Source of the DNA: Rhodeus uyekii
Lineage: Eukaryota; Chordata; Actinopteri; Cypriniformes; Acheilognathidae
NCBI GenBank assembly: GCA_037043235.1
Contig: JAWRVZ010000051.1
Location: forward strand, 3,621,001 to 3,685,000
Direction of reading: 5' to 3'
DNA length: 64,000 bases
The notes beneath the pieces are model-generated. The model ran no database searches. It saw only the letters and a list, made by a program, of their open reading frames with translations, and was not told the origin of the DNA. Of this stretch, positions 15,869-28,382 are shown in pieces. The position numbers were made by a program, and so were the translations under genes. How positions within the stretch are numbered: position 1 is the stretch's first letter; each line of letters starts with the position of its first letter.

Positions 15869-16948
15869 TGCTCCATAAATTACTTTGGAGATTACCAAGC
15901 CACCAACTCACATACTGTAGGCTTTGAAAACTTACATAACTGTTCATCACCAAAAGAATGAACAGGAGTATAACTAAACCAATTCAGTCAGTCAATACAC
16001 TGATCAGCAGTCCCATTAGGCCAGCCAATTAATCCCTTTAATTACTAAGCTCTTAGAATAATGCACTGCAGAGTTTGACAATTAAATGATTATCTAAGCA
16101 ATCTAGTCTCATTATTAAGTTTGAATCTATGCTTCGGTGTTCGACCAAGCTTGCGTGCCTTAAATGAGGAGCAGGGGCACAGTGTTAATCAAACAACCAA
16201 GCTTCAAGGGTCAGGCTCACACTCGACTTTGAAACCCCCCTCGTTTCTTGACCTCCTCCTTCTCTCGGGTGCATGTTCTCCTGCAGGTGGCACAGATCTT
16301 TCCACTCCTTCCGGCTGGAGCTAATTACCAGCGGTAGCCTGTGGTTAAGTGCGTCCCTGAAGAACTGCTGCCGTCCACAGTTTCTCTTGATTATTGGGAG
16401 TGATGATTTTATCAGGGCGATTCAGGAAGACTGAAGCTGAGAAAGTCGAGGAGAGGGTTTTTTGGATATTTCATTTGTTGTTTTTATGCCCAGAAGATCA
16501 GAACTAATGATTTTGTGCCAGTATCGAGTTAGTTTTTTTTGTCTTGTTCCTTTACCTTGTTCCTCACGGATGTGTTTTGAGAATCTGTGCATCTGGGTCT
16601 AGTAAGGGAATAAAACAAGATGTGAGTTTGGGTTTGGTTCAGATTTAAAACATCATGTTTGATTCACTTAATTGGGCAATTAAAAAGAAAATCCTTCCTT
16701 CTTTTTTCTCCCTTACCTCTGTTGCGTTTGGCTTGCATTTAGTGCCATTAGGAAACAATTTGTCGTAAAGCTGTTTGGAAATATGTATTGTGGAAAGAGC
16801 TATTCTTTGGAGGGGGTTGTGTGTTGAGTTTGTCCTTGTTTCATAGAGTGCTAAATGAACGAGAAATTCTTTTTAAACTTTCTAATGTCTTGGAAAAAAG
16901 TGGTTGCTAACAAATGGCTAAATGGAACTATAGAGGTTGTCAAAGAAA
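15869..16948. other. non-coding; possible conserved block at 16010-16440
   Basis: No gene is seen. The part at about 16010-16440 is repeat-free by eye with homeobox-like AATTA/TAATC motifs and low microsatellite content, so it is a weak candidate for a conserved non-coding element. Confidence 0.35.
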
Positions 16949-17043
16949 TTAAAGGGACAGTTCACACAATTATCCACACCCTCATATTGTTCAATGTGAG
17001 AAAGTGATAAGAATTTTCATTTTTGGGCGAACTGTCCCTTTAA
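16949..17043. mobile_element. Angel-like hairpin MITE
   Basis: A TTAA-flanked element under 100 bp. Its left end AAAGGGACAGTTCACACA and right end (complement AAAGGGACAGTTCGCCC) pair to form a hairpin. This matches the described zebrafish Angel MITEs in sequence start and target site (from memory). It has no coding capacity. Confidence 0.8.
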
Positions 17044-17478
17044 GTGTGATCTTGTTAGTGAGGTAAACTATTGCAACTATTCAAAATCCAACCTTCCTAC
17101 TTGTAGATTTGTATATTTAACATAAAGATGAAAAGATTTGTCTGATTTTTGTTGAAGTTCGTTTATAGCTTTTCACTATGTTTATCTCTTCACTTCTGCT
17201 GGTTGTATTAAGGCTCTTTTTTTAACAATGTGTTCATTTGTGAAGATTACTATGATGAGCAAAACATGTAAGAAGCTTTTAAAGCTTTTTTTCTTGCATT
17301 AAACCAAAAAGCAATGGAAGAATCTTAAATCTTTATTTTTGTCAACTTCTAGCCTACAAAATTCTGTAATGCGTGCAGCACTCTATAGGTGAGAGCTTTT
17401 GAGAATACTCATGTTTAGTCTTTTCTAGCAATATTTCTTATCAATTTAACCAGTGTAACAGGAAGTGACTTAAAATTA
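17044..17478. other. non-coding, AT-rich
   Basis: Nothing recognisable is seen in this stretch. Confidence 0.5.
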
Positions 17479-17604
17479 TTGGTGTTTACAACGCCAAGGT
17501 CATGGGTTCGATCCCAGGGAAAGCAAGAACTGATTTAATGTGTTTCTTAAATGCAATGTAAGTCGCTTTGGATAAAAGCATCTGCCCAATGCATACATGT
17601 AAAT
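17479..17604 (+). mobile_element. 5'-truncated tRNA-derived SINE
   Basis: It carries the SINE B-box region (GGTTCGATCCCAGGG) and the 3' domain CGCTTTGGATAAAAGC, but lacks the A-box part of the head. Confidence 0.8.
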
Positions 17605-18051
17605 GTAAAATTACTGCAGAGACACAGAGCTTGGGGTTGGAATGCAACGCAGGGCAGATTTGAACTTCACATGACAATCACAAGTCATCATGTCTGGATC
17701 AAAATGTCACGGCTCCAACTTTAAACAATATTGCACAGACAAATTCATTCCTGCAAATGTGCTTTGTGCCTTTTGTCAGGCTGTGAAGAGCAGAAGGGTG
17801 ATGTGCTTTCTGCGTAAATGAAGCCTCTGTGAAAAACGATTCTATCAGATGGTTTATTATGCTGTCAGATTCATCCTACCTATACACACAATGTTTCACA
17901 AGAGAGTTTGTATCAAATTTTTACTCTTTTGCCAGTAGCTGTGTGTGTGTGTTGCTATGGAGCCAATCAGTTTCTGTGCTTCCTCACCAAATGTAGGAGC
18001 TGTATAAACATGTCTCATGCAGGAAGTGAATGGATTGCTTCTTATTAAAGT

Positions 18052-18052
<1 letters not shown>
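17605..18052. other. non-coding
   Basis: No gene or classifiable repeat is seen. Confidence 0.5.

Positions 18053-18112
<60 letters not shown>
18053..18112. repeat. (CA)n microsatellite
   Basis: About 60 bp of uninterrupted CA dinucleotides. Confidence 0.97.
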
Positions 18113-18113
<1 letters not shown>

Positions 18114-19754
18114 TAGTAGCTCTTGAAAAAAGCCAGTCCTGGCAAAGAGTGTTTAAATTTGTTAGTCTCGAACAGTCTAACATTTCCTCTGATGAGGAAT
18201 CATGTCTGCTGGCTGTATTTCATCAAATGCAATGTTCAAGTTATATTGTTACATCTTTTCTGGTTTAAGTTGAAACTTTGGTTCAGTTATTCTGTCTTTT
18301 TCTTTGTAGACTGGTAAATATTTGACCCTCCATGCCTGACTAAGAACGCGCATTAATTCACAGTTCATCTCATTATTATTTAGTATGGATGCAGAAGAAA
18401 AGAAAATTATAAAACCATAATACACAATCTAATTGCAAGTACTTAATTTTTCTAATCTGATCGCTTAGTCCAGATGACATGTAATCACTTACTACCCAAC
18501 AACGAACACCAGTATATTGTGACGCCTCTATTTAGAGTTATGTTTTTTCTACTTTACAAATCTATTTTTCATGTTTATGAGCTCCACCGTTTATTCATGC
18601 GTGAAGTCATGGCTGAACATATTGACTGGTTTATCCTTTTAATTACTCGGTTAGCCTTTAGTGTACATCAGCTGTGAGCTATGGATTTCTGATGCCCCAT
18701 TGCTAGGGGATATTATGCTTTTGCAGCTCTTTTATTGATCATTTAAAAAAAAAGATTTAACCTGTAGGTTTCAGACTGTTTTTTCGAAAAACTTTCATTG
18801 GTCGGCCAAACAAGCATCTCCATCTAAATCCAAAATCTGCATCACGTCGGCCGTGAACCGTTCTGCTCTCTAGATTATTATACTCGTATGCCATTCATAG
18901 TGTAATATCCTCTCCTGCCATGGTGTTTTCAGATGTAAAGGTGATCGCTCGTGCTGGAGGGATTTGGCCTCTGGCCTGCTTCTCTCGCTGTGACTGAATC
19001 TTCACAGGTCCTCCTACGGAGGCGCATTGCCAAGAGCTTTCTGTCATACATAATAGATAGCCCTTAACCTTACATCTCTCTTTCACGTCTCGCTCATTCC
19101 TGTTTCTCTCTCTCTCTATCAAGCGCACGCCTTGTCGCTCTCCAGCATACAATTAAACAGAAACCCCTTCTCGTGTAGAAAGGCCCACTCATTTTCTGCT
19201 GTGACACTTAGACTTATTCGTAATTGCCTGGTTTGTGTGAATAGAAAACACTCATCAGGTGTGCCGGTCTTTTCAGCTTGTGGTGAGCTGTCGTTTCAGT
19301 TATTTGCATGTACTGACATGCAATTTTGGAGTTGTTAACAAAGCATCCATTATCCAATTTCTAGCATTTTCTCAGACTAAAAGACTAGAATTAAACCTGG
19401 ATTTCATTTATTTATTGTGGTCACCTTTTAGAGGTGTGCAACCAAACAGGTATTTAACCATTTTTATTTCTTCTCCCAGAATGCACTGCAGTGATCACAG
19501 GCTTGGAACTTGTTTTTCCAAAACGGTTTACTTGTATTCACTCTGGATTAAATGTAAATTACTTCGATTGTATCTTTGAAGGTTCATTTTGCAAGGTAAG
19601 AAATCAAATCTGGTGGTTTAGTAATAACCATAAGTCAACAGCTTTGTCGATGTGAATGTTTTAGGAAAATATATTTTCTTTATATTTAAGCAAACTTCAA
19701 TGAATCTCATTCAACTCATTGAATTGTATTTAGTAAATATATGCATTATATTAT
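18113..19754. other. non-coding
   Basis: No gene with splice support is seen. Several 60-100 codon open frames exist on both strands but have low-complexity or random-looking products. Confidence 0.5.
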
Positions 19755-20040
19755 ATGCATATAAACCGAGGTCCTGACTCTCTGTGGTCATTAAAAATCT
19801 GCCCATTGGCCTTTGTCCATCATGGCCTCCTAATCCCCCCCCATACTAATTGGCTTCATTGCTCTGTCTCCTCTCCACCAATAAGCTGGTGTGTGGTGAG
19901 CGTTCTGGCGCAATATGGCTGCCGTCGCATCATCCAGGTGGATGCTGCACATTGGTGGTGGTTGAGGAGATTCCCCCCTACTATGTGAATGAAGCGCTTT
20001 GAGCTCTGGAAAAGCGTTATATAAATGTAACATTTCTTCT
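19755..20040 (+). repeat. dispersed fish repeat with SINE-like 3' end
   Basis: The unit containing CCATCATGGCCTCCTAAT, then CTGGTGTGTGGTGAGCG, then GCATCATCCAGGTGGATG, and ending GAAGCGCTTTGAGCTCTGG followed by AAGCGTTATATAAATGTAA is one I recognise as widely dispersed in fish genomes. There is no coding capacity; the spurious frames reflect its GC content. The exact class is not assigned. Confidence 0.6.
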
Positions 20041-21550
20041 TCTAATTATTTTTTAGCAACGATGGAAATATCTGAAGGTCGTTTGGAATTTTGCTAATTT
20101 AAGTTTGTCCATTTTATATTAGTTGTAATGCTTATACTTGCATAATAATCAGTCTTTATTCAACTTTTTTTTCATAATATAAATGAATGCATAGCCTATA
20201 TGCTTTATCCTGTAAGTTTGTGAATAAAACTGAGAAAGTGAATGAAAGCAGAAGCTATTAAATGCCTTATTAAAATGACATAATAGATTATGACGGAATA
20301 TTTACGATCCTGGCTGTAAAAATAGCAGATGGTGCGACAGTCTAACGTGACCCATGTACATAACAATGTTATGATACTTAGTATTTACAGAAAGTGGTTT
20401 TAGTTAACAGGGTTTTTTATTTAGATAAAATAGAACAGCATTTTGATTTGCCATTTATTTGTTATCAGAGTAGAATTACTGGCTTATTATCAAGGCAGAA
20501 TGTTTATAAGGCGTGAAGGAGACGAGAGGAGGGTTTTACTGCTTAGAGGGAGGATTTCGTACCTTCTTTCTTCCTCATCTTGAGGTCGTTGTCTATATGC
20601 TGTACTGTACGTATATATTTCACTACGTGAACAATAGCGATCATAATTAATGTGAACAACACGAGGTAAAACCGCTGTAAATCACTTATAAAAGTATCAC
20701 TGTGGTGAATGATGAACCAATCCGAGCGACGCTGAGAGAATGAACGAGTGAAGGGGTGATGGGCTTTGTGAGAGGCTGTCGTTAGGATATTTCCAAGCGA
20801 AAAATGCGTGTGGGCAAGGGAAAAATTCTCATACACCGATTTGCACGTATACAAAGTCACTGGTAAACCGAGGTATTACTCTGTTTGGTTTTTCAACCTG
20901 TTCTAGTAGATTTCCTAGATTTATTGAAACTACTACGTTTGTAGAGTTTCAGTGTTAGTTTTGTGGTGTGCAGTAAGGACTATCAGCATGTACACGCTAA
21001 GCGCTCACTTCTGACGGGTGATCATGCAAGATTCGCCATTTAAGAATGAAACAGCCCTTTCTTTATGAGATTGACTTTGGCATACACTCAGATGTAATAA
21101 CGATAAATGGCAGGCTGTCTTGGCTTTTGCAGCGGGAGGAAATGGAGGCTGCGTGGAATAGTTTTCACTGCACCCCGGGGTGCCACTGCATGCTGTTGGA
21201 GAACCACTGCGCTATGACATCATCCCTGATCAGTATTTTCCAACCAAATGAAATGTACAAGAGCTTTTTGAAGGACAATTTCATTTTGATTGTTGAATGA
21301 GAGAAGCGGTTTCGTTTGGAGGTTGGTTGGCTCAGATGTAGGAAGAATGAGATTTTTTTTTCTTTCTTTTTTTCCTTCTCCCTTGAGAAGAGTTGAGCTC
21401 CTGTATGAATAAATTGTATACAGGCTCAGAGAGAGAAGAGGTCAAAGGTTGTATTTCCCCAGAGAAAACTATGGAAGATATGAGAGGGATATGGATGGTT
21501 GAAGTTTCCTGAGGTGAAGATTTGCACTAAGTAGCTCTTCTCTCAGGGAG
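20041..21550. other. non-coding
   Basis: No supported gene or classified repeat. The stretch at 20460-20870 contains a minus-strand frame of 105 codons with no recognised motif. Confidence 0.5.
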
Positions 21551-21601
21551 TCACACACACACACACACACACACACGCACGCACGCACGCACGCACGCAC
21601 G
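21551..21601. repeat. (CA)n(CGCA)n compound microsatellite
   Basis: CA repeats run to about 21576 and are followed by CGCA repeats to 21601. Confidence 0.95.
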
Positions 21602-21977
21602 TTCACAGTGAATGTGCCACTCAACTGAAGGGCTCGTTGCACTTATTTAACCTTGTAATACATGTTTCTGTCAGGCTTAATTTAAAGGATGAGCTATCAT
21701 TAGCTGAAACAACGTACGGTACACATCAGATATTACACTAGAAAATGTACGATACACATCAGATACAATGTTTTTATTTCATTTTGAAATATAAAGGCCG
21801 AATGGCTGAATTATCATATGTTTATTTCAAATTTCTTTAGAGAGAAGTATTACTTTTCCTGTATTTACCAAAAATAGGTTGGTGTGAGCATTAGATATGC
21901 TTCACAGAAGTAATTTAACTTATGACGTTCCAGGAAATCCCTTATGTGGACAAAGGCATCCAGTTGTTGTTCTAGCT
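21602..21977. other. non-coding
   Basis: Nothing is recognised apart from two copies of a TACACATCAGATA segment at about 21720-21765. Confidence 0.5.
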
Positions 21978-22100
21978 CAGTGCTTCTCAATTATTTTCTG
22001 TTAGCCCCCCCCCCCCCCCCCCACAGGAAGAAGTAAACATTTTGCGTAAGAAGTAAACATTTTGGAACTTTGGCCTTATTGTTTCCATGGCGACGTGTCA
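21978..22100 (+). mobile_element. 5' end of a hAT-like element (truncated)
   Basis: It starts CAGTGCTTCTCAATTATTTT and is followed by a poly-C run at 22006-22021. This start is one I associate with non-autonomous hAT elements of fish. No matching right end was found downstream, so the element is truncated or diverged. Confidence 0.45.
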
Positions 22101-22500
22101 TGCTTGTCACAACGTCACGACGTGTCACCGCAGTCACAAAAAGCGCTGTATGATAGATGTATCACATTTATTTAGTTTTTTCTTTATTCAAAATAGTCAC
22201 CAACTTGTTGGCTCTGTCATCAACTACCTGATATTCAGATTCTCAGATATGTGGAAGTGAATGTGTTTTGTCGTTTAAAACCCTTTATAATGATCATGTT
22301 CGTTGATCTGTGATGCGCGACGGGCGCCGCTGTGTTGGTTACACGTCAATTCAGTCACTTCTCCTGAAAAACATGACAGTAAGTGTCCGGGTGAAGTGGG
22401 AGAAGAATAGAGTGAAGTTTATAGTTACCAATACAATGTGTATCTGATATGAATAAAACACCTTGTGTACAACACCTTATAATTGAATGGATTGCTATCA
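22101..22500. other. non-coding
   Basis: Nothing recognised. It may be the continuation of the truncated hAT-like element to its left. Confidence 0.4.
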
Positions 22501-23330
22501 GCGCTTCCACTAAGATTTTTTTTTTGGAAGTCCAGACTTCCAGATGTTAGTTTTTGGAAGTCCCATGTATTATCTTTGGAAGTCCCAGGTATTATTTTTG
22601 GAAGTCCCTGTTACAGTACTACTACGTCGTAAAGCACAATAATTTTATGCCTGTTACATATAAAATATACTAGAAAAGATACATAGGTCTATGTCAAGGT
22701 TAATTTGCATAAACTCCGCCCATTACTATTATTGCTTGGTCTATCATTTCTTCGAAGCGTAGACGTTCTCGTAAGATTGAATTTATATATATACGGTAGT
22801 AGATGAAGGATTCGTAGTGGTAGATAATTATTAACATATCCACAAATTTCACGGAGGCGGAGCATTCCGTATCATGCACAGATAACCAGGCTATTTTGGG
22901 GAGTTTCGGGAAAGTTTACCCGTCAATATAACACATCTCTCACAGTTTCGCGATCCCCGCACGTTTGTGCATAGTTATCAATTAGTTTATGGCCATAGCT
23001 CTCGCTGTTGGCTTTCGCGATCCTAGTTTCAGTAGTTCGCGGGAATTACCATAGTTACATCACTAGTGTACATCTTGACAGGAGTTGTATGGCGAAAGAG
23101 ATTAAGTGACCTGCTGTGTCCTTATCATTGGAGTCGCTTAGCATACACGCCTACGGCGCATGTGGTGATTTACAATGCATTTGGTCACTTTGCAATGCAC
23201 ATGTACGTCGAGCGCTCTGTGATCTGGCGTAAAACCATTAAACAGGACGTCCCGCGGACTTCCTGAACTTAAAATTTCGGCGTACGCTGGCGATTTTCGG
23301 ACGTAAATTACGCCCGGACGCCCGTTGCTT
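22501..23330. repeat. unclassified block with GGAAGTCC repeats and a CpG-richer right half
   Basis: GGAAGTCC occurs four times at 22526-22608 with spacings of about 30, 22 and 22 bp. The complementary word GGACTTCC appears near 23255 at the far side. The right half (22850-23330) is CpG-richer than its surroundings. No coding frame is recognised. It may be an unclassified mobile element. Confidence 0.35.
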
Positions 23331-24028
23331 TTATAGACATCCGTGTGTATTTTTCAAAGTATAATGTATTGTTTTGGCAGTACTTAAGAGTATTTAAATG
23401 TTTGAAACCTAAAATAAACCGTATGTGGTTGAAAACACTGAATTGTTGTGATAAATGACAAGCTCTGAGGGCGTGCGTCTTTAGATCAGTGCCAGATATC
23501 ACGTGAAAACACGTGTGAATTTAGCAGTTGATCACGTGACTCATATGAACACCGGTGTGATCGTACACGTCAAAGGGTGAAGGGTTTGTTATCTGAACTT
23601 CATATCTGCTGCTCTGTGCACTTGTTCAGTGCAAGAAAACCTACTCCCTGGCAAAAAAAGCATGTTCCCCGGGGTAATGCAATGAAAACAGTCATAGACT
23701 TTATTACAGTGTAATACTATAAAATATATTGTTTGCCTTCTATGATAAGAAGCCACAACAGCTCACAAAGGGAGGTTATTTTAAATATGCGTCTGACGTT
23801 GTGAAGTGAGTTTGGAGTAAAAACATGTCGTCTGCTGTTGGACAACAGGTTTCTGAATGCTTCGCATTACAAGTTTAGGAAGATGTTTGATGATGTTGCT
23901 TTATAAATTGCACATTATAAATGACTCAAGCTCAGGATTTACAACTGATCAAAGAGCTTCTCTTCACTAACACATACTGCTTGTATGTATGTGTGTGTGT
24001 GTGTATATGTATGTATGTATGTATATAA

Positions 24029-24031
<3 letters not shown>
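23331..24031. other. non-coding
   Basis: No gene is seen. A TG/TATG-rich run precedes the next microsatellite at 23985-24030. Confidence 0.5.

Positions 24032-24079
<48 letters not shown>
24032..24079. repeat. (TA)n microsatellite
   Basis: About 48 bp of TA dinucleotides with a GTAT-rich left flank. Confidence 0.95.
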
Positions 24080-24082
<3 letters not shown>

Positions 24083-27000
24083 CATAAAAAATAGCAGTGT
24101 TTGCGATTTCGGTTTTATTTGATGGGACACTCCTGATGTATAATGTGTACCGAAAATAAAAAAGAATCATAGTTTTATGTTTTCAATTGCAGGTGCATTT
24201 ATTTAATTAGTATCTGCATACATCATTATTATTCAAATATAAAAAGCTAATTTCTGTTGTTAAAGAAGTATGAATGTTTAAATAATCAATGATAGGTTTA
24301 TGATTTATTAATGATAAATGTATAAACCTGGTTATTATATTATGAATTTAAAACACATTCACAATATTAGCACTGTTACTGGTTTCATTCATGTATGATG
24401 AATGAAACCAGTAACTAAATGTTGTTTGAAACAACTAAATGTTATTTGAGTATGGATTTAGCATCTGCCAGATTGGAGCCATAAGAAGTTTGCTCAAACT
24501 TTGCAGTACAGTATACAAGCTGAAACATAAGGATCGGTTTGATGGATGATGGTTTTCACATGGACATCAAGTTTCCGCAAAACACCCTTAGAGATCTAGA
24601 GTATGAGTCAGAGATTTGTCATCACCAGACTTAATTAGTCAAATATGTTCTCAGACCTTCCAGAATATAACAAACTGGAAAGACACACGTAGTCTTTGGC
24701 ACGTCAGATTGAATATGTATCCTGTTATCAGTGTAAAGCTGCTTTGAAACAATCTGTATTGTATAAAGTGCTATGAATGAAGGTGACTGGAGTTTACAGC
24801 TAAAGTTGCATGACAGGCATTACCTGAGGAATTGTTGCTATGAATATCATAAATGCTGTGTGTTTTACCAATAACTTACCTTGTGGTGCGTTCAGGATGA
24901 CTGACTCTGCAAACACCAGATCATTGGTTTCACTAAGGATGAGTGCAGTTATATAAGGCTTAGTCAGCTTGACAGTAATAGCCCTAAAAAATGACCTTGT
25001 TCTTTCTTTTTTTTTTTTTTGTTCAGATTGTTTTGCACTGTCACTGTCATTTTCCTCTGAGCTCAGTCAGTCCTCACTCTCAAGAAGCACACAGCAGGAA
25101 GCAAGTGCAGTGCAGTGCAGCAGGAAACTGTTATCGAGTCACTGGAGGACGCCACACTGGGCTGTTCAACCCAAGCCAAGCATGGGCTAAATTTGCCCAG
25201 TGCTCTAATTCCTCTTAAAGCAACAGTCATTATTAGAGATAAGAAAATGCTTCCAGAACCTGCAGTTCAGCACCAGCCCAGATGGTTCCTGGTTTAATTC
25301 TGACTTTCAAAATGCAAAATGCTTTTCTTTTAGTGTGTTTTGCTGTATATCTAGTTATATACATTTGAATATATAAATAAAGGGTAAAGAACTATCTGAG
25401 TGTAATCCGCTGCGAGTAGTAAATGTTCCATCTGGATCTATTGCAGTAAATGACACCTTGCTGTTTATTAAAAAGATGAGTAGAGTTTATGAAATGTATT
25501 CAGTTGCTAGATTGGGAATCTTCATGTTAAATCTGACTTGATCAAATAGTCTGAAGTTATTCTTTTAATACGAGTAGGGCCAAGTGAATGGATTGCTGTT
25601 TATGAAGGGATTTTTTTTGTTTTCTTTTGAAGAAGGGAAAAAAAAATCCGAGATTATCAAATCAGTAATTTGAAAACTTTTGATGAGAAGCAATTTCACA
25701 AACAGCAAGGGAATGGGCAGTATTGCGGATCCGCTCTCTCTAGGTTTTTCTTGGTTTGAGCAAATGGCTTCTGGCGTCTATCTTATGTATGTGCATTGAT
25801 CAGTGTTAAAAGTAAATAGAAGTCTAAACTAGATTGTTTGAATGATGCACTTGTACTAATGTGTCAATATCTTAGTCCGATTCTTGACAAGTATTGATTT
25901 ATAGCAACCTTTACAGACTGGTGTGGTAAAGTGTCTTGGTTCAGCCAAATTTCCCTTCTACTGCCCTCTTTATTAATCGCATTCAGCGCGAATCACCTGT
26001 TTTCTGAATCAAACCGTTTGGTGGTGTCAAATTTGCCAGTTTCACATCAGTTTGTGTAGTACAATTGGAAATATATCATTGTTCTTGCCTTCTATCGTTC
26101 TATCTCTCTGTCCACTTGGTTCAATCCATTAGAGTAGAATGTGTGTTAGATATGGAGGATAAACATAAATCAATGCAATATTGATGTTGTTCCAAATATT
26201 GTATGCGGATTGAATGATCTGTTGTCATACACCGATTCTAGACTTTTTACTGTGTTGGTAAATCTAAAACTTTAAAACCGTGGATGGAGCTGACTTTAAG
26301 TTCTGTCTCTGGCTTTCAGGGGCCGGATGTTAAATTAAAACTATTGTGTGAGGCTTGAGAGTCAGAAACAGGCCGTGGCAGTAACTAGAGGAGATGATTC
26401 AGTGGAATCAGCAGATGAGACGGGAAGAGTCGGGGCACTGGGCCCGAATGGAGGTAGTGTTTTTAAATGGAGATTCTCCTGCAGAGCTCCATGGGGAATC
26501 GAAGTAATGAGCCAAAACTCGGGGCCTTCTCGGGTCTGTGGATGCGTTTTAATGACTTTGAACAGCCAGCCTCCTGCTTGGTCACTTACACAGTGAGGAA
26601 CAGACAGAACTCCTCTGTGCTGTCCTCTGAGCAGCTTGATTTACTAATGAGGGGAACCTCAGAGACCTGAACAACATTCACTTCTCACTGCTGTTTTAAG
26701 TCCATGTTTGGCACAGAAATCAGTTCGTTTTAAAAAGAGCACGTAATTAATTTCTATAAACTCTTGACACAGTCCAAAATTGTTTGTTCTGTTTTTTTTT
26801 TTGTTTTTTTTTTGTATGGCACCATCTTAAATTGCTCAAGTTAAATACCTTTTTTTTTAAAATCAATCATCTGTTTTCATTTTAAAACTGATTTGAACAA
26901 AAAGGTTAAGTGCAGTTTTATGTATTTATATATGTAAATGAATTTAGTGACTGTTGATTTGCGACATTGATTTACAGGGGAAATGTTTTTGTCTTGACAC

Positions 27001-27100
27001 AAAAATTCAATTTGTTTTGAAGTATCAGCATACGTTTTGTCAGCAAATATTGATGTACAGTAGGGGTCAAAACACTTCAAGTTCAATCAAACCATCAAAA
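24080..27100. other. non-coding, 3 kb without recognised elements
   Basis: No gene is supported. A poly-T run lies near 25006-25020 and T-rich runs near 26795-26855. There is a short inverted pair of TTTCATTCATGTATGATGAA type near 24382-24410. Open frames are short and unremarkable. Confidence 0.45.
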
Positions 27101-28382
27101 ACATTTACATTTATGCTTTTATCCAATGCCACTTACATTGCATTCAAGGAACACATTGAATCAGGTCCTTGCTTTCCCTGAGATCGAACCCACTATCTTG
27201 GCATTGCAAGCACTGATGCTCTACTGATTGAGCTACAGCATAGGTGTCAAACTCAAGGCCCGCGGGCCACATCCGGCCCGGCGTGTAATTATGTCCGGCC
27301 CGCGAGAGCATTTTATTAATGGCCCGCGAGATGTCCCGCGCTCCAGCTGACCCGCCGAACACTTCCTGTATTAAACAGTAAGTGGCTAATGATGCTTCGC
27401 GCTCGCGCTAGTACCGCGCGATTGTTATTGTCAATTATCCATAACTGTTCAGGCTCGGTACACAGTGCTTGTGCGCGAAATGCAAGTGTTGATCATCAGA
27501 CGAGAAGAGCCCGCCCTCATGGCAGCACGTCTTGCATGATTGACAGGTCAGACAGCATATCAGCGCAGGCTGTCAGAGTGATAGTACAAGCGCCAGAAAG
27601 AAAATACAGCGCAAAAAAAAAAAAAACATTACGTCCTTAGGGACGTAACAAATATATTGAAATATTATTACGTGTAAAAAAAAAAAGTGATATAGTTTGT
27701 AAAATCTGCTATAACCCATGGGTTATATGCGGGAAAATACGGTATACGTTTACTGACATACTGCCGGTTACTCGTGTGTCTCATTTGCGGAGCTAATGTG
27801 GCAGTAATTAAATAATTTAATAAGACGGCACTATGAGACAAATGACATAAGAGCAAATTCAACTGAATGATTTGATTTGTTATTGCTGAAAAGCAAAAAT
27901 TGTATTTAGATTTCCAGGTTTTGTTATGCAGCATGTCCATATTTTGAATTTGTATAATTTTGACAGGATATATTTTTATGGAGAGCAAAATCTTTTATAT
28001 ATAAATAATTTTAAGTTTTATATAAAATTACATAAGAGTAAAGAAATTTGAATGTTTGTTCTTTTAACTTTTACTTTTACTTTACTTGTTTACTTTATTT
28101 CTAACTTGTATAATTTAGACAGGATATATTTAAAAAAAAAAAATTAAGTATTTTTTAAATATTTGTATATTTTTAAGTTATTTAAGGTATAAGTTGATTT
28201 ATTCCAGAATAATATTTCTGTCTGTTTTTATTCACATCTAATTTTTAAAAAGATAAGTTTTAAAAGTTTAGTTTTAGTGTTTTCAATAAATGTTTATCCT
28301 GTTCGGCCCGCGACCTGAAGTTTTTTGGGATTTCGGCCCCCTGTGCAATTGAGTTTGACACCCCTGAGCTACAGGAAAGCTG
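27101..28382 (-). mobile_element. SINE split by a hAT element
   Basis: A reverse-orientation V-SINE-like copy runs from 27101 to 27238 and resumes at 28375. The break is caused by the hAT element at 27239-28366. The repeated AGCTACAG belongs to the SINE A-box region. Confidence 0.85.
27239..28366. mobile_element. non-autonomous hAT element with 8-bp target duplication
   Basis: Ends read CATAGGTGTCAAACTCAA on the left, and on the right the complement of CAGGGGTGTCAAACTCAA. The element is flanked by an exact 8-bp duplication AGCTACAG (27231-27238 and 28367-28374). hAT transposons make 8-bp duplications. The subterminal regions contain GGCCCGCGGGCC and CGGCCCGCG words. No transposase frame is seen, so this 1128-bp copy is non-autonomous. 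Confidence 0.9.
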
